From: Microbulbifer variabilis
GTDB taxonomy: Bacteria > Pseudomonadota > Gammaproteobacteria > Pseudomonadales > Cellvibrionaceae
Reading direction: 5' to 3'
Length of the DNA: 64,000 nt
NCBI RefSeq assembly: GCF_023716485.1
Contig: NZ_CP092418.1
Location: forward strand, 1,409,001-1,473,000
The notes below the pieces were generated by a model. That model did no database searches, was not told the DNA's origin, and saw nothing but the letters and a program-made list of their open reading frames with translations. This document shows positions 32,235-44,018 of this stretch, in pieces; the first letter of the stretch is position 1, and each line of letters starts with the position of its first letter. The position numbers and the translations under genes were made by a program.

Positions 32235-33506
32235 ATGCGTTGGAATTGGTGGCAGAACCTCAGGGGATTTCCTCCTCTGGTCTGGATAATATTAGTAGGC
32301 AGTTTTTTTAGTCGTGGCACTTATTTTATGGTTTGGCCTTTTCTGGCCATTCTTCTTTTCAATAAATTTGAGTTGGGTGCAGCGGAAATTGGCTTGATTC
32401 TCAGTGCCTCAGCAATTGGTGCGGCGCTATTAGGCTTTTTTGTGGGGGCTTTGTCTGATCGTTATGGACGTCGGAATATCCTGCTATTAGGTTCGCTAAT
32501 AAACTTATGTTCTTTTGCCCTACTGGCAGTGACCCAGACATTAGCGGGATTTATTCTGGCGATGACTCTTTGCTCAATTGGTCGCGCCGTTTGGGAACCG
32601 CCAGCTAGCGCATTGATTGGCGACTTAATTGATAACCAGGCGAGTCGTGAGTTAGCTCTGCAGCTGCGTTACTTTCTTATTAATGCGGGAGCGGCATTAG
32701 GGCCCATTGTTGGTGTCTGGGCGGGGCTTAGTGCGCAGCAGTCCACCTTTGGCTTAACTTCTCTCAGTTATCTGCTTTTGGCGCTGGCGTTTATTTGGGG
32801 ATTTGCAAAAACAGAGAAGGGACAGCTCGCAAAGAGCAATGGTGATGGTTCTGTCGATTTAGGCAGTACCCTGGCGATATTGCGCAGGGACCATGTGTTT
32901 ATGGTGGTGATTGTTGCCAATATTCTCACGATGTTTATCTATGCCCATATGGATTCCAGTCTGGTGCAATATCTGACACGGGCGGAGGCTCCGCGATTGG
33001 TTGAGCTGATATCCAGTATGATCTTTGTGAACGCAATGACCATCGTGTTATTGCAGTTTCCACTCATGCAGTTGATGCGCAAGCTGGATATTAATGGGCG
33101 AATTATGATCGGGCTGGTGATATTGGCCGCGGCACAAATGTGGTTTGCCCTCAATCCGGTGCACTGGTTTTGGGGCTGGATGGGGGCGACCTTTGTCCTC
33201 AGTTTGGCTGAAGCGATTCTCTTTCCAACCATGAGTGTACAGATAGATCGGTTGGCGCCTGAGCATTTACGCGGTACCTATTTTGGGGCCTCTTCCTTTT
33301 ACGCTCTTGGTTGGGCCCTGGCTCCTTTGGCTGGAGGGGTGGTTTTAGAGTGGTGGGGTGGACCGACGCTTTATTGGATGTTGCTGGCGCTTTGCGGTGT
33401 AGTATTCGCGCTTTATCGCACAACAGCTTACCTCTCCCGCCCACAGTGGCCGGAGCAGAAAGAGCAGACAATCTCTTCAGGTGAAAGTGCCAAAATCACT
33501 GGATAG
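32235..33506 (+). CDS. MFS drug/metabolite exporter (DHA1, MdtH-like)
   Basis: A 423-residue, 12-helix major facilitator. The loop 2-3 signature GALSDRYGRRNILLLGSL and the TM5 motif-C-like ALGPIVGVWAGL point to the drug:H+ antiporter DHA1 group (TetA/MdtH). The sequence begins MRWNWWQNLRGFPPLVWIILVG with a strongly hydrophobic first helix. Substrate unknown. It starts at ATG 32235 after a TGGAG site and ends before a strong terminator at 33615-33647. The 5' leader is long and structured, so control by attenuation is possible. Confidence 0.85.
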   Translation: MRWNWWQNLRGFPPLVWIILVGSFFSRGTYFMVWPFLAILLFNKFELGAAEIGLILSASAIGAALLGFFVGALSDRYGRRNILLLGSLINLCSFALLAVTQTLAGFILAMTLCSIGRAVWEPPASALIGDLIDNQASRELALQLRYFLINAGAALGPIVGVWAGLSAQQSTFGLTSLSYLLLALAFIWGFAKTEKGQLAKSNGDGSVDLGSTLAILRRDHVFMVVIVANILTMFIYAHMDSSLVQYLTRAEAPRLVELISSMIFVNAMTIVLLQFPLMQLMRKLDINGRIMIGLVILAAAQMWFALNPVHWFWGWMGATFVLSLAEAILFPTMSVQIDRLAPEHLRGTYFGASSFYALGWALAPLAGGVVLEWWGGPTLYWMLLALCGVVFALYRTTAYLSRPQWPEQKEQTISSGESAKITG

Positions 33507-33559
33507 TTAAAAAGAGGTTTTTCAGATATAGAAATAGATGGTGTCTGTGAGGCATAAAA

Positions 33560-33596
33560 AACGGGAAATCCAGTAGTAAGCATGGAGTTTCCCGTT
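33560..33596 (-). terminator. Rho-independent terminator after fadH
   Basis: AACGGGAAA (33560-33568) and TTTCCCGTT (33588-33596) form a perfect 9-bp stem. On the minus strand it is followed by a run of T (rc of 33556-33561), 50 bp after the fadH stop. Confidence 0.6.
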
Positions 33597-33614
33597 CTGA
33601 TTTGCCTGAGAAAA

Positions 33615-33645
33615 TCCCCGACAAGAATATTGCCGGGGAATTTTT

Positions 33646-33647
<2 letters not shown>
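33615..33647 (+). terminator. Rho-independent terminator after the MFS gene
   Basis: TCCCCGACAA (33615-33624) and TTGCCGGGGA (33630-33639) pair with one A-C mismatch, and seven T follow (33641-33647). It closes transcription of the plus-strand MFS gene before the convergent fadH. Confidence 0.7.
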
Positions 33648-35847
<2,200 letters not shown>

Positions 35848-35894
35848 TCATTTGGATGAAATGCTTGTTTTTAAAGGGATTTTCCTCTGTTCAC

Positions 35895-36803
35895 TTACAC
35901 AGCCAAAACCGCCAGAAGTTGCTCTCGCAGCCAGCGATTGGCGGGATCTTCTTGTAGATTTTTGTGCCACAACAGGTGCCAGTCCATCAGGGGTATCTGG
36001 AACGGCAGTTCAAATAGGCGTGCCGAATACTGACTGGCCAGACTCGCCGGTACAGTCAGAGCCAAATCGGTGCGTAATACGATTAAAGGTGCCACTCGGT
36101 AGTGTTGTACACGCAGTTTGATGGTGCGTCGACGCCCCAGTTTATTCAGTGCTATATCCGCCAACCCAGGACCCGTGCGCCTACTGGAAACATGGATATG
36201 TTCCAGTTGTAAATACTGTTCCAGTGTCAGGCTCGACTCCCCAGCCAAGGGATGCTCATTGCGCAACATACAGAGATAACGGTCCTGGTGCAGGCGCTGT
36301 TGTTGCAGTTGGGGCGCTGTTGCCAGAGGGACATCCAGGGCGAAATCCAAGGTATTGGCGGCCAGTTCCTTGGCAAGCTGATCCCTGGGCACGTGAAATG
36401 ACTCTACTGTTACACCCGGCGCTTCTTTTTCCAGGCGCTCTAAGAGAGGCGGCAGCAGTAGGGTTTCTGCCATGTCGTTCATAGATAGTCGCAATGTTTT
36501 GCGTGCCAGGGCGGGGTTGAATTGGCGGTGTTCATTCAGGCTGGTACCCAGTAGGGAAAGGGCCTGCTGCACCCTGGGCATGATGGACTCCGTAAGAGGG
36601 GTGGGAGTCATGCCGGAGGGGCCGCGAATAAATAATGGGTCGTCCAGGGTACGGCGCAGACGTGCCAGGGCATTACTCACCGCAGGCTGAGTGATATGCA
36701 ACTGCTCAGCCGCACGGGTGAGGTTACCCGAGTTATAAATGGCCTCCAGAACCAAGAACAGATTCATATCCATTTTTTGCAGCTGCATCTGTGCCTCAAT
36801 CAT
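35895..36803 (-). CDS. LysR-type transcriptional regulator
   Basis: A 302-residue LysR-family activator/repressor. The N-terminal winged helix is LFLVLEAIYNSGNLTRAAEQLHITQPAVSNALARLR, followed by LDDPLFIRGPSGMTPT. The C-terminal effector domain is of the PBP type (SMNDMAETLLLPPLLERLE). It is divergent from the phosphatase-acyl-CoA-dehydrogenase-kinase-SDR operon, with an intergenic span of 93 bp that most likely holds its operator, as usual for LysR regulators. Inferred role: control of this operon in response to an acyl compound. Confidence 0.9.
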   Translation of the reverse strand: MIEAQMQLQKMDMNLFLVLEAIYNSGNLTRAAEQLHITQPAVSNALARLRRTLDDPLFIRGPSGMTPTPLTESIMPRVQQALSLLGTSLNEHRQFNPALARKTLRLSMNDMAETLLLPPLLERLEKEAPGVTVESFHVPRDQLAKELAANTLDFALDVPLATAPQLQQQRLHQDRYLCMLRNEHPLAGESSLTLEQYLQLEHIHVSSRRTGPGLADIALNKLGRRRTIKLRVQHYRVAPLIVLRTDLALTVPASLASQYSARLFELPFQIPLMDWHLLWHKNLQEDPANRWLREQLLAVLAV

Positions 36804-36896
36804 AATCAGTGTGAATGATCATATATTCGCATAATAAACTTTGATGATTCAAACGAGAGGACTAGGGTTGGAGTTCCATAAAAAGAGGAACTCGCT

Positions 36897-37574
36897 GTGG
36901 CCGAATCAATCGTGGTGCGCCATGGACAGGCGTCCTTCGGCGCCGATGATTACGACAATCTCTCCGATATCGGCTGGCAGCAATCCCGCTGGCTAGGGGA
37001 ATACTGGCGGGGCACTGGCCAGAAGTTTGACCGGATTTTCTGCGGCAGCCTGCGCCGTCATCGGCAAACTACCCAGGGTATCTGTGCAGGCCTTGGCATC
37101 GACTTAGAGGGCCACTTGACGGTGGTTCCCCAATTGAATGAGTTCGACTTCCTTGAAGTAGCTCGCCTCTACAGTGAGAAAAAATCCACAGCTACCCCGG
37201 GCCCCAATGCACCCCGTGCCGACTTTTACCGCTTTCTAATGCAGGGCATGCTCGCCTGGTCTGCAGGGGAAATTGCACCGGCAGAGAGTTGGCAGGCATT
37301 CGAAAATCGCATTCGTGAAGTTTTGGATTTAATCAGCGATAGCCCCAAAGGCAGTAAAACTCTGGTGGTCAGTTCCGGTGGGGCTATTGCCATGATGGTG
37401 CGGCAGGTATTGGGCGGTCCCCCCGAATCGGTGATCAAACTCAATATGCAGATACAGAATACCGGCACTACCCGTTTTTTCTCTAGCGCAGGGCAGGGGC
37501 TCAGCTTGAACAGTTTTAATCACGTGCCTCATTTGGAGAGAGATGAGCGCCACGCTTCCGTGACTTACAGCTGA
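36897..37574 (+). CDS. Histidine phosphatase family protein
   Basis: 225 residues, phosphoglycerate-mutase-like histidine phosphatase. It begins ESIVVRHGQASFGADDYDNLSDIGWQQSR, with the catalytic RHG and the conserved second Arg in CGSLRRHRQTT. Later Glu and the terminal His-containing VVSSGGAIAMM stretch are altered: the usual SHG near the C-terminal catalytic His reads SSGG, so the second His may be lacking. First gene of the acyl-CoA module. Start GTG 36897 with GAGGA upstream. Substrate unknown; members beside ACAD/APH genes are common. Confidence 0.78.
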   Translation: MAESIVVRHGQASFGADDYDNLSDIGWQQSRWLGEYWRGTGQKFDRIFCGSLRRHRQTTQGICAGLGIDLEGHLTVVPQLNEFDFLEVARLYSEKKSTATPGPNAPRADFYRFLMQGMLAWSAGEIAPAESWQAFENRIREVLDLISDSPKGSKTLVVSSGGAIAMMVRQVLGGPPESVIKLNMQIQNTGTTRFFSSAGQGLSLNSFNHVPHLERDERHASVTYS

Positions 37575-37609
37575 ATTAAAACCTACAACACAATTAAAGG
37601 TGAAAAGAC

Positions 37610-38842
37610 ATGGAGTTTGAATATTCAGAAAAGGTACAGGGCCTGTTGGAGCGGCTCAAAAGCTTTATGCAGGAATATGTATATCCTGCTGAGAGTACTT
37701 ATATACAGCAGTTACAGGATGATCCCTGGGGCGAGCCCCCTATTATGGAGGCTCTAAAAGAAAAAGCCCGTGAGGCTGAGCTGTGGAATTTATTCTTACC
37801 CGATTCCCGCTTTGGTGCCGGCCTTACCAACTTGGAATATGCGCCTTTGGCGGAGGAGATGGGCAAGGTCTTATTTGCCTCAGAAATTTTTAATTGCAGC
37901 GCTCCGGATACCGGTAATATGGAAGTGTTGGCCCAGTACGGATCGGAAGCGCAGCGGGAAACCTGGCTGAGGCCATTGCTGGAGGGCAATATTCGCTCGG
38001 CGTTCGCCATGACCGAACCCAAGGTGGCCTCCTCCGATGCTACGAATATTGAAACTTCTATCGTGCGCGATGGCGATGAATATGTGATTAATGGTCATAA
38101 ATTTTATATTAGTGGCCTGATGAATAAGCGCTGTAAGGTCATGATTGTGATGGGCAAGACCGATCCCACTAATCCGGATCGGCATCGCCAGCAATCGCAA
38201 ATCCTGGTTCCCACAGATACCCCTGGGGTAAAAATAATTCGGCCCATGCAGGTATTTGGCTACGACGATGCTCCGGAAGGTCATGCGGAAGTGATTTTTG
38301 AGAATGTTCGGGTGCCTGCGTCTAATCTGATTTTCGGAGAAGGGCGTGGTTTTGAAATTGCCCAGGGGCGTTTGGGACCGGGCAGAATTCACCATTGTAT
38401 GCGTCTGATTGGCCAGGCCCAGCGCGCCCTGGAAATGATGGCAGGCCGCGCGGAAAATCGTATTGTGTTTGGTCGCCCGATGAGCAAGCAGGGCTCAGTG
38501 CGGGAGGATATTGCCAGATCTGCCTGTGAAATTGAGCAGGCACGTTTGCTAACTTTAAAAGCTGCGGCGCAAATGGATCGACTTGGCAATAAAGCGGCCA
38601 AAGACCTGATTGCCATGATTAAAGTTGTTGCACCGCAAATGGCCTGTAAGGTGATTGACCGCGCTATCCAGATTCACGGTGCGGCAGGGTTGAGCCAGGA
38701 CTATAGCTTGGCCCACCACTATGCTTACGCGCGGACTATCCGTTTAGCCGATGGACCAGATCAAGTACATATGATGCAGCTGGGGCGCAACTTGGCTGCC
38801 CGTTATGCCGCAGAGACTGCACAGGGAGAGGAGCATGTCTGA
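37610..38842 (+). CDS. Acyl-CoA dehydrogenase (ACAD10/11-like)
   Basis: A 410-residue flavin enzyme that forms trans-2-enoyl-Co[20 protein letters not shown] and the [16 protein letters not shown] stretch fit ACAD family FAD binding, and [30 protein letters not shown] and the C-terminal [15 protein letters not shown] helix are conserved. It overlaps the next gene by 8 bp. In animals ACAD10/11 fuse this domain to an aminoglycoside-phosphotransferase-type kinase. Here the kinase is the adjacent gene, so 4-hydroxyacyl-CoA phosphorylation and dehydration is a reasonable, unproven role. Confidence 0.9.
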   Translation: MEFEYSEKVQGLLERLKSFMQEYVYPAESTYIQQLQDDPWGEPPIMEALKEKAREAELWNLFLPDSRFGAGLTNLEYAPLAEEMGKVLFASEIFNCSAPDTGNMEVLAQYGSEAQRETWLRPLLEGNIRSAFAMTEPKVASSDATNIETSIVRDGDEYVINGHKFYISGLMNKRCKVMIVMGKTDPTNPDRHRQQSQILVPTDTPGVKIIRPMQVFGYDDAPEGHAEVIFENVRVPASNLIFGEGRGFEIAQGRLGPGRIHHCMRLIGQAQRALEMMAGRAENRIVFGRPMSKQGSVREDIARSACEIEQARLLTLKAAAQMDRLGNKAAKDLIAMIKVVAPQMACKVIDRAIQIHGAAGLSQDYSLAHHYAYARTIRLADGPDQVHMMQLGRNLAARYAAETAQGEEHV

Positions 38843-39890
38843 AACCGTAAAGGAGTCACGTAACTCAGTGGAAGCTTTGCCGCTGGAAAAGTTGCAGGAA
38901 TACCTCAGCGCAAATGTTGAAGGTTTTTCCGGGCCACTGAAAGTCAGTAAATTTTCCGGCGGTCAATCCAATCCCACCTTTAAGCTGGAAACGCCTTCAA
39001 ATACCTATGTATTGCGTCGGCAACCCCCGGGAAAACTGTTGAAATCTGCTCACGCAGTGGATCGTGAGTTCCGTGTTATGTCTGCACTGGCAGATACCGA
39101 TGTACCGGTGCCCAAAGTTTTTCATTTATGTGAAGACCGGGATTTGATCGGTTCCATGTTTTACCTGATGGAATACTGTGAGGGGCGGATCTTCTGGAAT
39201 GCTTCAATTCCCGAAGTGGACGCCCCTGCGCGCAGTGCTATGTACGATGAAATGAATCGAGTACTCGCCGCTTTACATAGTCTCGACATCGACTCTTTGG
39301 GCTTATCTGATTACGGCCGCCCAGGAAATTATTTTCAGCGGCAGCTGGAGCGTTGGACGGGGCAATATCGGGCTTCCGAGACACAGCCTATTGCGGCGAT
39401 GGAAGAGTTGATTGAATGGCTTGGCAGTGCGCTTCCGGAAGACGATGGTCGGATAGCTCTGGTACACGGTGATTACCGCCTCGACAATATGATTTTCCAC
39501 CCTAAAGAAGCCAAAGTGATCGCCCTGCTGGATTGGGAACTTTCTACGTTGGGCCACCCATTTGCCGATCTTGCCTATCAGTGCATGCAAATGCGTATGC
39601 CTGCTGGGGGTGACAAGATGTCCGGCCTGTTGGGGCTGGATATTGCCTCGCTGGGTATCCCCTCTGAACAGGCCTATGTGGCCAAGTATTGTGAGCGTAT
39701 GGGGATTGAGGGCATTGATCACTGGCCTTTTTATTTAGCGTTTAGTTTTTTCCGTTTAGCGGCGATAGTCCAGGGCGTGGCCAAACGCGCACAGGATGGC
39801 AACGCCTCTAATCGCAATGCGGCCAGCCTCGGCGCCCTGGTAGCGCCACTGGCACAAACGGCAATGAGCATTGCCAGTGAGGCGAGTTAG
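38835..39890 (+). CDS. APH-family phosphotransferase (ACAD11 kinase-like)
   Basis: 351 residues, protein-kinase-like fold of the aminoglycoside phosphotransferase superfamily. Start ATG 38835 after [19 protein letters not shown] (glycine loop), [11 protein letters not shown] (Lys), catalytic loop [13 protein letters not shown] and metal motif [17 protein letters not shown] are all intact. By position and similarity it matches the N-terminal kinase of ACAD10/11, which is reported to phosphorylate 4-hydroxyacyl-CoA. It is not likely to be an antibiotic-resistance enzyme. Confidence 0.85.
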   Translation: MSETVKESRNSVEALPLEKLQEYLSANVEGFSGPLKVSKFSGGQSNPTFKLETPSNTYVLRRQPPGKLLKSAHAVDREFRVMSALADTDVPVPKVFHLCEDRDLIGSMFYLMEYCEGRIFWNASIPEVDAPARSAMYDEMNRVLAALHSLDIDSLGLSDYGRPGNYFQRQLERWTGQYRASETQPIAAMEELIEWLGSALPEDDGRIALVHGDYRLDNMIFHPKEAKVIALLDWELSTLGHPFADLAYQCMQMRMPAGGDKMSGLLGLDIASLGIPSEQAYVAKYCERMGIEGIDHWPFYLAFSFFRLAAIVQGVAKRAQDGNASNRNAASLGALVAPLAQTAMSIASEAS

Positions 39891-39960
39891 TTAGAAGGTC
39901 ATCTCGATACAATTTATTTCGCTTTTTATTGTGCTTTGGAAAAATGATAAGGATAAAAAA

Positions 39961-40737
39961 ATGGCAAAGAATCTTTTTGATCTCACCGGAAAAATTGCTC
40001 TGGTAACCGGTGCGAGCCGAGGTATTGGTGAGGCAATTGCAAAACTTTTGGCAGAGCAGGGCGCCCATGTGCTGGTATCCAGCCGAAAAATTGAAGGCTG
40101 TCAGGCTGTTGCCGATGCGATTGTCGATGCCGGCGGTAAAGCGGAAGCGGTGCCTTGCCATATCGGCAATATGGAAGATATCCAGAAAATGTTTTCCGAT
40201 GTCCGCGAACGCTTTGGGCGGCTGGATATCCTAATTAACAATGCGGCTACCAACCCCTATTTTGGTCATATTCTTGATACCGACCTCGCGGCTTTTGAAA
40301 AAACGGTTGAAGTGAATATTCGTGGCTATTTCTTTATGTCTGTGGAAGCGGGCAAGTTGATGCGTGAGCAGGGTGGTGGTGTGATTGTGAATACTGCCTC
40401 GGTCAATGCCCTGCAGCCTGGTGTGGGGCAGGGAATCTATTCCATCACCAAGGCGGCAGTAGTCAATATGACCAAAGCCTTTGCCAAGGAGTGTGCCCAG
40501 TTTAATATCCGTGTTAATGCCCTATTGCCTGGGCTGACCAAAACCAAGTTTGCCGGGGCACTCTTCACCCACGAGGATATTTATAAAACCGCAATCGGCC
40601 ATATCCCTATGCACCGTCACGCCGAGCCTGAGGAGATGGCGGGTACAGTACTCTACTTAGTTTCCAACGCCTCCAGTTACACCACGGGCGAATGCGTAGT
40701 GGTGGATGGCGGAATGACTTCCTGTGGGGGAATTTAA
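39961..40737 (+). CDS. Short-chain dehydrogenase/reductase (SDR)
   Basis: 258 residues from ATG 39961 with AAGGA 7 nt upstream. Cofactor motif VTGASRGIGEAIAKLLA (TGxxxGIG), NNAATNP, and the catalytic Ser/Tyr/Lys (NTASVNA, YSITKAAVVN). The C-terminus VDGGMTSCGGI is typical of the FabG-like/DHRS4 group. It likely oxidises or reduces a hydroxyl group on the acyl chain of the substrate. The next SDR starts within 2 bp of its stop. Confidence 0.9.
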   Translation: MAKNLFDLTGKIALVTGASRGIGEAIAKLLAEQGAHVLVSSRKIEGCQAVADAIVDAGGKAEAVPCHIGNMEDIQKMFSDVRERFGRLDILINNAATNPYFGHILDTDLAAFEKTVEVNIRGYFFMSVEAGKLMREQGGGVIVNTASVNALQPGVGQGIYSITKAAVVNMTKAFAKECAQFNIRVNALLPGLTKTKFAGALFTHEDIYKTAIGHIPMHRHAEPEEMAGTVLYLVSNASSYTTGECVVVDGGMTSCGGI

Positions 40738-40738
40738 T

Positions 40739-41515
40739 ATGCAAGATCCAATATTGGATTTCGACAACCAGGTTGCCCTAATTACCGGCGCCGCCAGTGG
40801 TTTTGGCAAACTGCTGGCTAAAGAGTTGGGATCTCGCGGAGCGCGCTTGGTACTTGGAGATATTAATGAAGAGGGCCTGATGCAACTCGCTGATGACCTG
40901 GGTAGTGATGGTATCCAGGTGCGCGCTCAACGTTGCGATGTTTCCTCTGAAGCGGATTGCGTTGCTCTGGTGCGACTGGCCGAGTCTGAGTTCGGTGGCC
41001 TGAATATGGCGGTTAATAATGCCGGTATCGCTCCGCCGATGATGTCCCTGAAGCAGACTGACGAAGCGATGATGGACCATCAATACAATGTAAACCTGAA
41101 GGGCGTATTTTTCGGTCTCAAACACCAGCTGCCATTAATGAAAGATCGTGGCGGTGTGGTTCTCAATGTTTCCTCTATGGCAGGGCTGGGGGGTGCACCC
41201 AAAATTGCCTCCTATGCGGCCGCCAAGCATGGGGTTATTGGACTGACCAAAACTGCAGCAATGGAAAATGCCAAGTACGGTATTCGAGTGAATGCCATTT
41301 GCCCATTCTATTGCCTGACGCCAATGGTGACTTCTGTGGAGGCCCCAGGGGCCAGCCCGGAAGAGGTTCAGGCTTTTCTCGCCGAAGGTTGTCCGATGAA
41401 GCGTCTTGGTGAGCCGGAAGAAGTAGTAGCGGCTATGTTAATGCTACTCTCTCCGAAGATGACTTATGTTACCGGCCAGGCACTGGCTGTGGATGGCGGT
41501 TTATCGGCTTATTGA
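40739..41515 (+). CDS. Short-chain dehydrogenase/reductase (SDR), second copy in operon
   Basis: 258 residues. ATG 40739 follows the previous stop by one base, with GGGGAA as ribosome site. TGAASGFGKLLAKEL is the cofactor motif with Phe in place of Ile, and MNNAG/NNAGIAPP and YAAAKHGVIGLTK are catalytic. It is related to, but diverged from, the preceding SDR; both end with a VDGG motif. Last gene of the acyl module, consistent with a 3-hydroxyacyl dehydrogenase role. A specific substrate cannot be assigned. Confidence 0.9.
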   Translation: MQDPILDFDNQVALITGAASGFGKLLAKELGSRGARLVLGDINEEGLMQLADDLGSDGIQVRAQRCDVSSEADCVALVRLAESEFGGLNMAVNNAGIAPPMMSLKQTDEAMMDHQYNVNLKGVFFGLKHQLPLMKDRGGVVLNVSSMAGLGGAPKIASYAAAKHGVIGLTKTAAMENAKYGIRVNAICPFYCLTPMVTSVEAPGASPEEVQAFLAEGCPMKRLGEPEEVVAAMLMLLSPKMTYVTGQALAVDGGLSAY

Positions 41516-41677
41516 TAGCTGAGGTGGATCAAAATAGGTGCTGTTAATACCTGCACTGCCACCCCTGAAGATTTATTGCCGAGCAAGGGAGAAGGCAGAT
41601 AGGTGTTAACAGCCCACAACCTGATATTTTTTTGGTTGATGAAAACCAGTCCGCGATGGAGAATCCTAAAAGCAAGT

Positions 41678-42442
41678 TTATTGCGAAAGGTTTTTGCAGA
41701 TATTGGCTTCTGGTGCAACGCTATATCGCTTTAGGAGAGCTTCGTATATTCCTTTATTGCATAGCTGTCTGAGACCGTGATTGAAGGCATCTCTGTCTGC
41801 TTTATTTTTAAATGCCATTTTAAATGTCAGAACAGGTACAACGATTGTATGGATATCGACCTCATTCATAGAGTGGCCATCTTTAGAGGAGAAATAAGAA
41901 AAAATACTTTTATCAATGATTATAATTGAGTTGTCTTCCCTCCAGAATTCCTTTACCTGATCTTGAGAGCTTTCTAATTCTACATAATTCTTTGCACCTA
42001 TCTTTCCGGGAGAGAAGAGCTGGCTAAATTCTGGCCCAAGATCCTTGTGTGCTCCTGTCCAGGTTATTACGTGGTGTCCTACTAGATCCTTTAGTTGATT
42101 GATTTTAATTTGATCTTTTTTACGGCTGATTGCGTAGTTGATAAAAGCTATATAGTCATTTGAATAATAGAGGTCTCCATTATTTCCGTGTACGTTCGCT
42201 TCGGCCTCTGCCATACCTCGCTCTATTGCTCCAAGAATCTCCCCCCAGCCCATTTGGATAAAAGAGATGGTGTAATCTGGAAGAGACTGGGTGATGACAT
42301 CAACTTCTAACCCACTCTTCGCTTGATTGATGACATAGGGGGGGGCATCCTGAGATATGGCAATTTTCAATTCTTTGGCGTGGCTTGAGAAGGCGAAGCA
42401 GATCAGGAGTAGGCTAAGATGCGATAATATTTTTGCTGGCAT
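41678..42442 (-). CDS. Periplasmic solute-binding protein, family 3 type
   Basis: 254 residues with an N-terminal signal peptide (LSHLSLLLICFAFSSHA) and a type-II periplasmic binding fold: ELKIAISQDAPPYV, GLEVDVITQSLPDYTISFIQMGW and GMAEAEANV. No permease or ATPase gene is beside it, so it is an orphan binding protein, a class often found in Shewanella-like and Cellvibrio-like genomes. The binding-pocket Arg-Asp pair of amino-acid binding proteins is not obvious. Ligand unknown. Confidence 0.75.
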   Translation of the reverse strand: MPAKILSHLSLLLICFAFSSHAKELKIAISQDAPPYVINQAKSGLEVDVITQSLPDYTISFIQMGWGEILGAIERGMAEAEANVHGNNGDLYYSNDYIAFINYAISRKKDQIKINQLKDLVGHHVITWTGAHKDLGPEFSQLFSPGKIGAKNYVELESSQDQVKEFWREDNSIIIIDKSIFSYFSSKDGHSMNEVDIHTIVVPVLTFKMAFKNKADRDAFNHGLRQLCNKGIYEALLKRYSVAPEANICKNLSQ

Positions 42443-42935
42443 ATTGATTTCACTTGCTTAGCGGATATCTGAGGTTAATAGGGTAATGTAGATATATTAG
42501 GCTAAAGACAATATTTTTTTTGATATGGAGTTTTTGTCTTTTTTTCAAAGGGGGCAAAGGAATATGAGTCTTCGATGTAATAAGTTATTAATGAAGATAG
42601 TGTTCTAAAGGGAATATTCAAAGTAAAAATTGATTTCTAAAAAGAATATGGGAAGTCTTAAAGGCGCTGGGAGAGACTCTATAAGAAGATTAGAGATTAC
42701 TCAGCGATGAATTAACTGTTTCCCGAAGTGAATCATGGGTAAACCATCTATTGATACGAACCCAGAAGCAGCCAAGAAACCAGTTTGGGAGTAGATGGTT
42801 GAAATTAAGTGATCACTTATGCTGAGGAAAACTGCTGGGGTTTATGAGTAGGTTATCTTTCTGCTCTCTCTCTAGAGTTTTAAGGGTAAAGAATTTTTGT
42901 TGCTACTTTTTATCGCTGTCTTTGAGTTTAAGAAG
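42443..42935. other. 493-bp intergenic region, no gene recognised
   Basis: AT-rich, with a TATA-like run near 42480-42530. Nothing conserved was recognised. It must hold the promoter for the binding protein on the minus strand. Confidence 0.35.
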
Positions 42936-43502
42936 TCAGAGCGAAGCAAGAGATTGACGGACGATGTTTAAATGGGAAACCGGCATCCCTCTTCTAAAGA
43001 ATGCACCGGTAAAGTCAATTTCTTGAACTTTTATAAAGTTAGAGACTAGTGGGCTTCCCCAGTAAGGATTTGTTCCCCACCAGCCATATCGACCAGCGCT
43101 TCTGGGGTTTCTCTGCAGAAAATTGATCGCTTGCTGAACATTGTCATATCTGAGATAAAAAATTCTATTATCGAAGACACTATGTGCATCGAAGATTATC
43201 AGGTGGTTTAGGGATATGCCTTTGCGACCGAGTAAATTGGCCAGGTTGATGGCCGTGGTTCCCCCACGGCTGTAGCCAAGCAGTAATAAGTGCTTCTGCT
43301 GTAGAGATGCCCCCACTAGAAAATCCCGGGCTTTACTTTTTTCAGTTGGACCGAACATGGCCCCACCCATTTCGGTTACCCAAGCCCTCAAAGCTTGGTT
43401 ATCACCGGCATTGGAGCCACCCGCGCCATAGATGCCCACCACGGCCAGCTCACTCTTTGTAACTTTATTGTTTATAAGTGTCATTTTGCACTGCAACGAC
43501 AC
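42936..43502 (-). CDS. Putative alpha/beta hydrolase, GYSRG nucleophile elbow
   Basis: 188 residues, no signal. The conserved feature is LLLLGYSRGGTTAINLANLLG, a nucleophile elbow (G-x-S-x-G), followed by HLIIFDAH (possible acid) and a C-terminal SHLNIV with a candidate His. This supports a small serine hydrolase, perhaps a lipase- or thioesterase-like enzyme. Start is GTG 43502 or ATG 43484. It is last of a three-gene minus-strand set after the sigma factor and membrane protein. Substrate unknown. Confidence 0.6.
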   Translation of the reverse strand: MSLQCKMTLINNKVTKSELAVVGIYGAGGSNAGDNQALRAWVTEMGGAMFGPTEKSKARDFLVGASLQQKHLLLLGYSRGGTTAINLANLLGRKGISLNHLIIFDAHSVFDNRIFYLRYDNVQQAINFLQRNPRSAGRYGWWGTNPYWGSPLVSNFIKVQEIDFTGAFFRRGMPVSHLNIVRQSLASL

Positions 43503-43555
43503 TGATGCTTAAGTGTAGAAATAGACGTAGCACACTGGTAAGAGAGCTACTGTTT

Positions 43556-44005
43556 CTATGGCAGAATCCGACAGCGTTTCTGCGCTGCCTTACGCAGTTC
43601 TCGGGGTAAGACCGGTTCCGCAATATTATTTTGTTGTTGGCGCCATTCTTGGCAAAGAGCAACATAGTTTTCGGCACTAACCTGGCTGCGTAATGTCTGC
43701 CATGGGTCTTCCTTTACTTCAGGTTCTGGCCGAGGAGGTTGCCACTGGGCAATTTCTTGAGTGGTTAGTTGAATCTCATGATTCTGAGTCATAGCGGGGG
43801 TTCGGGCACCAAGGTGCTGTGCCGGATGTACCAACATTAAAAAAGCGGTCACCAAAGCGCAACTCAGGGAGGCTCCGGATAAGATTCGGCCTATATCCTT
43901 TTTCGGTTGATAGCCTTTTGCCTGTAATAAGATTCCACTGTCTAACTGTTGCGGTGAGGTAAAAGCTGACGCCTCTTCGCGGTATTGGTGCTCCCAGTTA
44001 CTCAT
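43556..44005 (-). CDS. Single-pass membrane protein downstream of sigma factor, possible anti-sigma
   Basis: 149 residues. A polar N-terminus (about 40 residues: MSNWEHQYREEAS) precedes one membrane helix near residues 43-60 (GASLSCALVTAFLMLVHPA), then a Pro/Glu-rich and helical periplasmic part (QPPRPEPEVKEDPWQTLRSQ). This cytoplasmic-TM-periplasmic layout and the position 13 bp after an ECF-like sigma factor fit an anti-sigma factor, but no zinc-binding HxxxCxxC motif is present. Function is inferred from position only. Confidence 0.5.
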   Translation of the reverse strand: MSNWEHQYREEASAFTSPQQLDSGILLQAKGYQPKKDIGRILSGASLSCALVTAFLMLVHPAQHLGARTPAMTQNHEIQLTTQEIAQWQPPRPEPEVKEDPWQTLRSQVSAENYVALCQEWRQQQNNIAEPVLPRELRKAAQKRCRILP

Positions 44006-44018
44006 GCTTCTACCTCAA

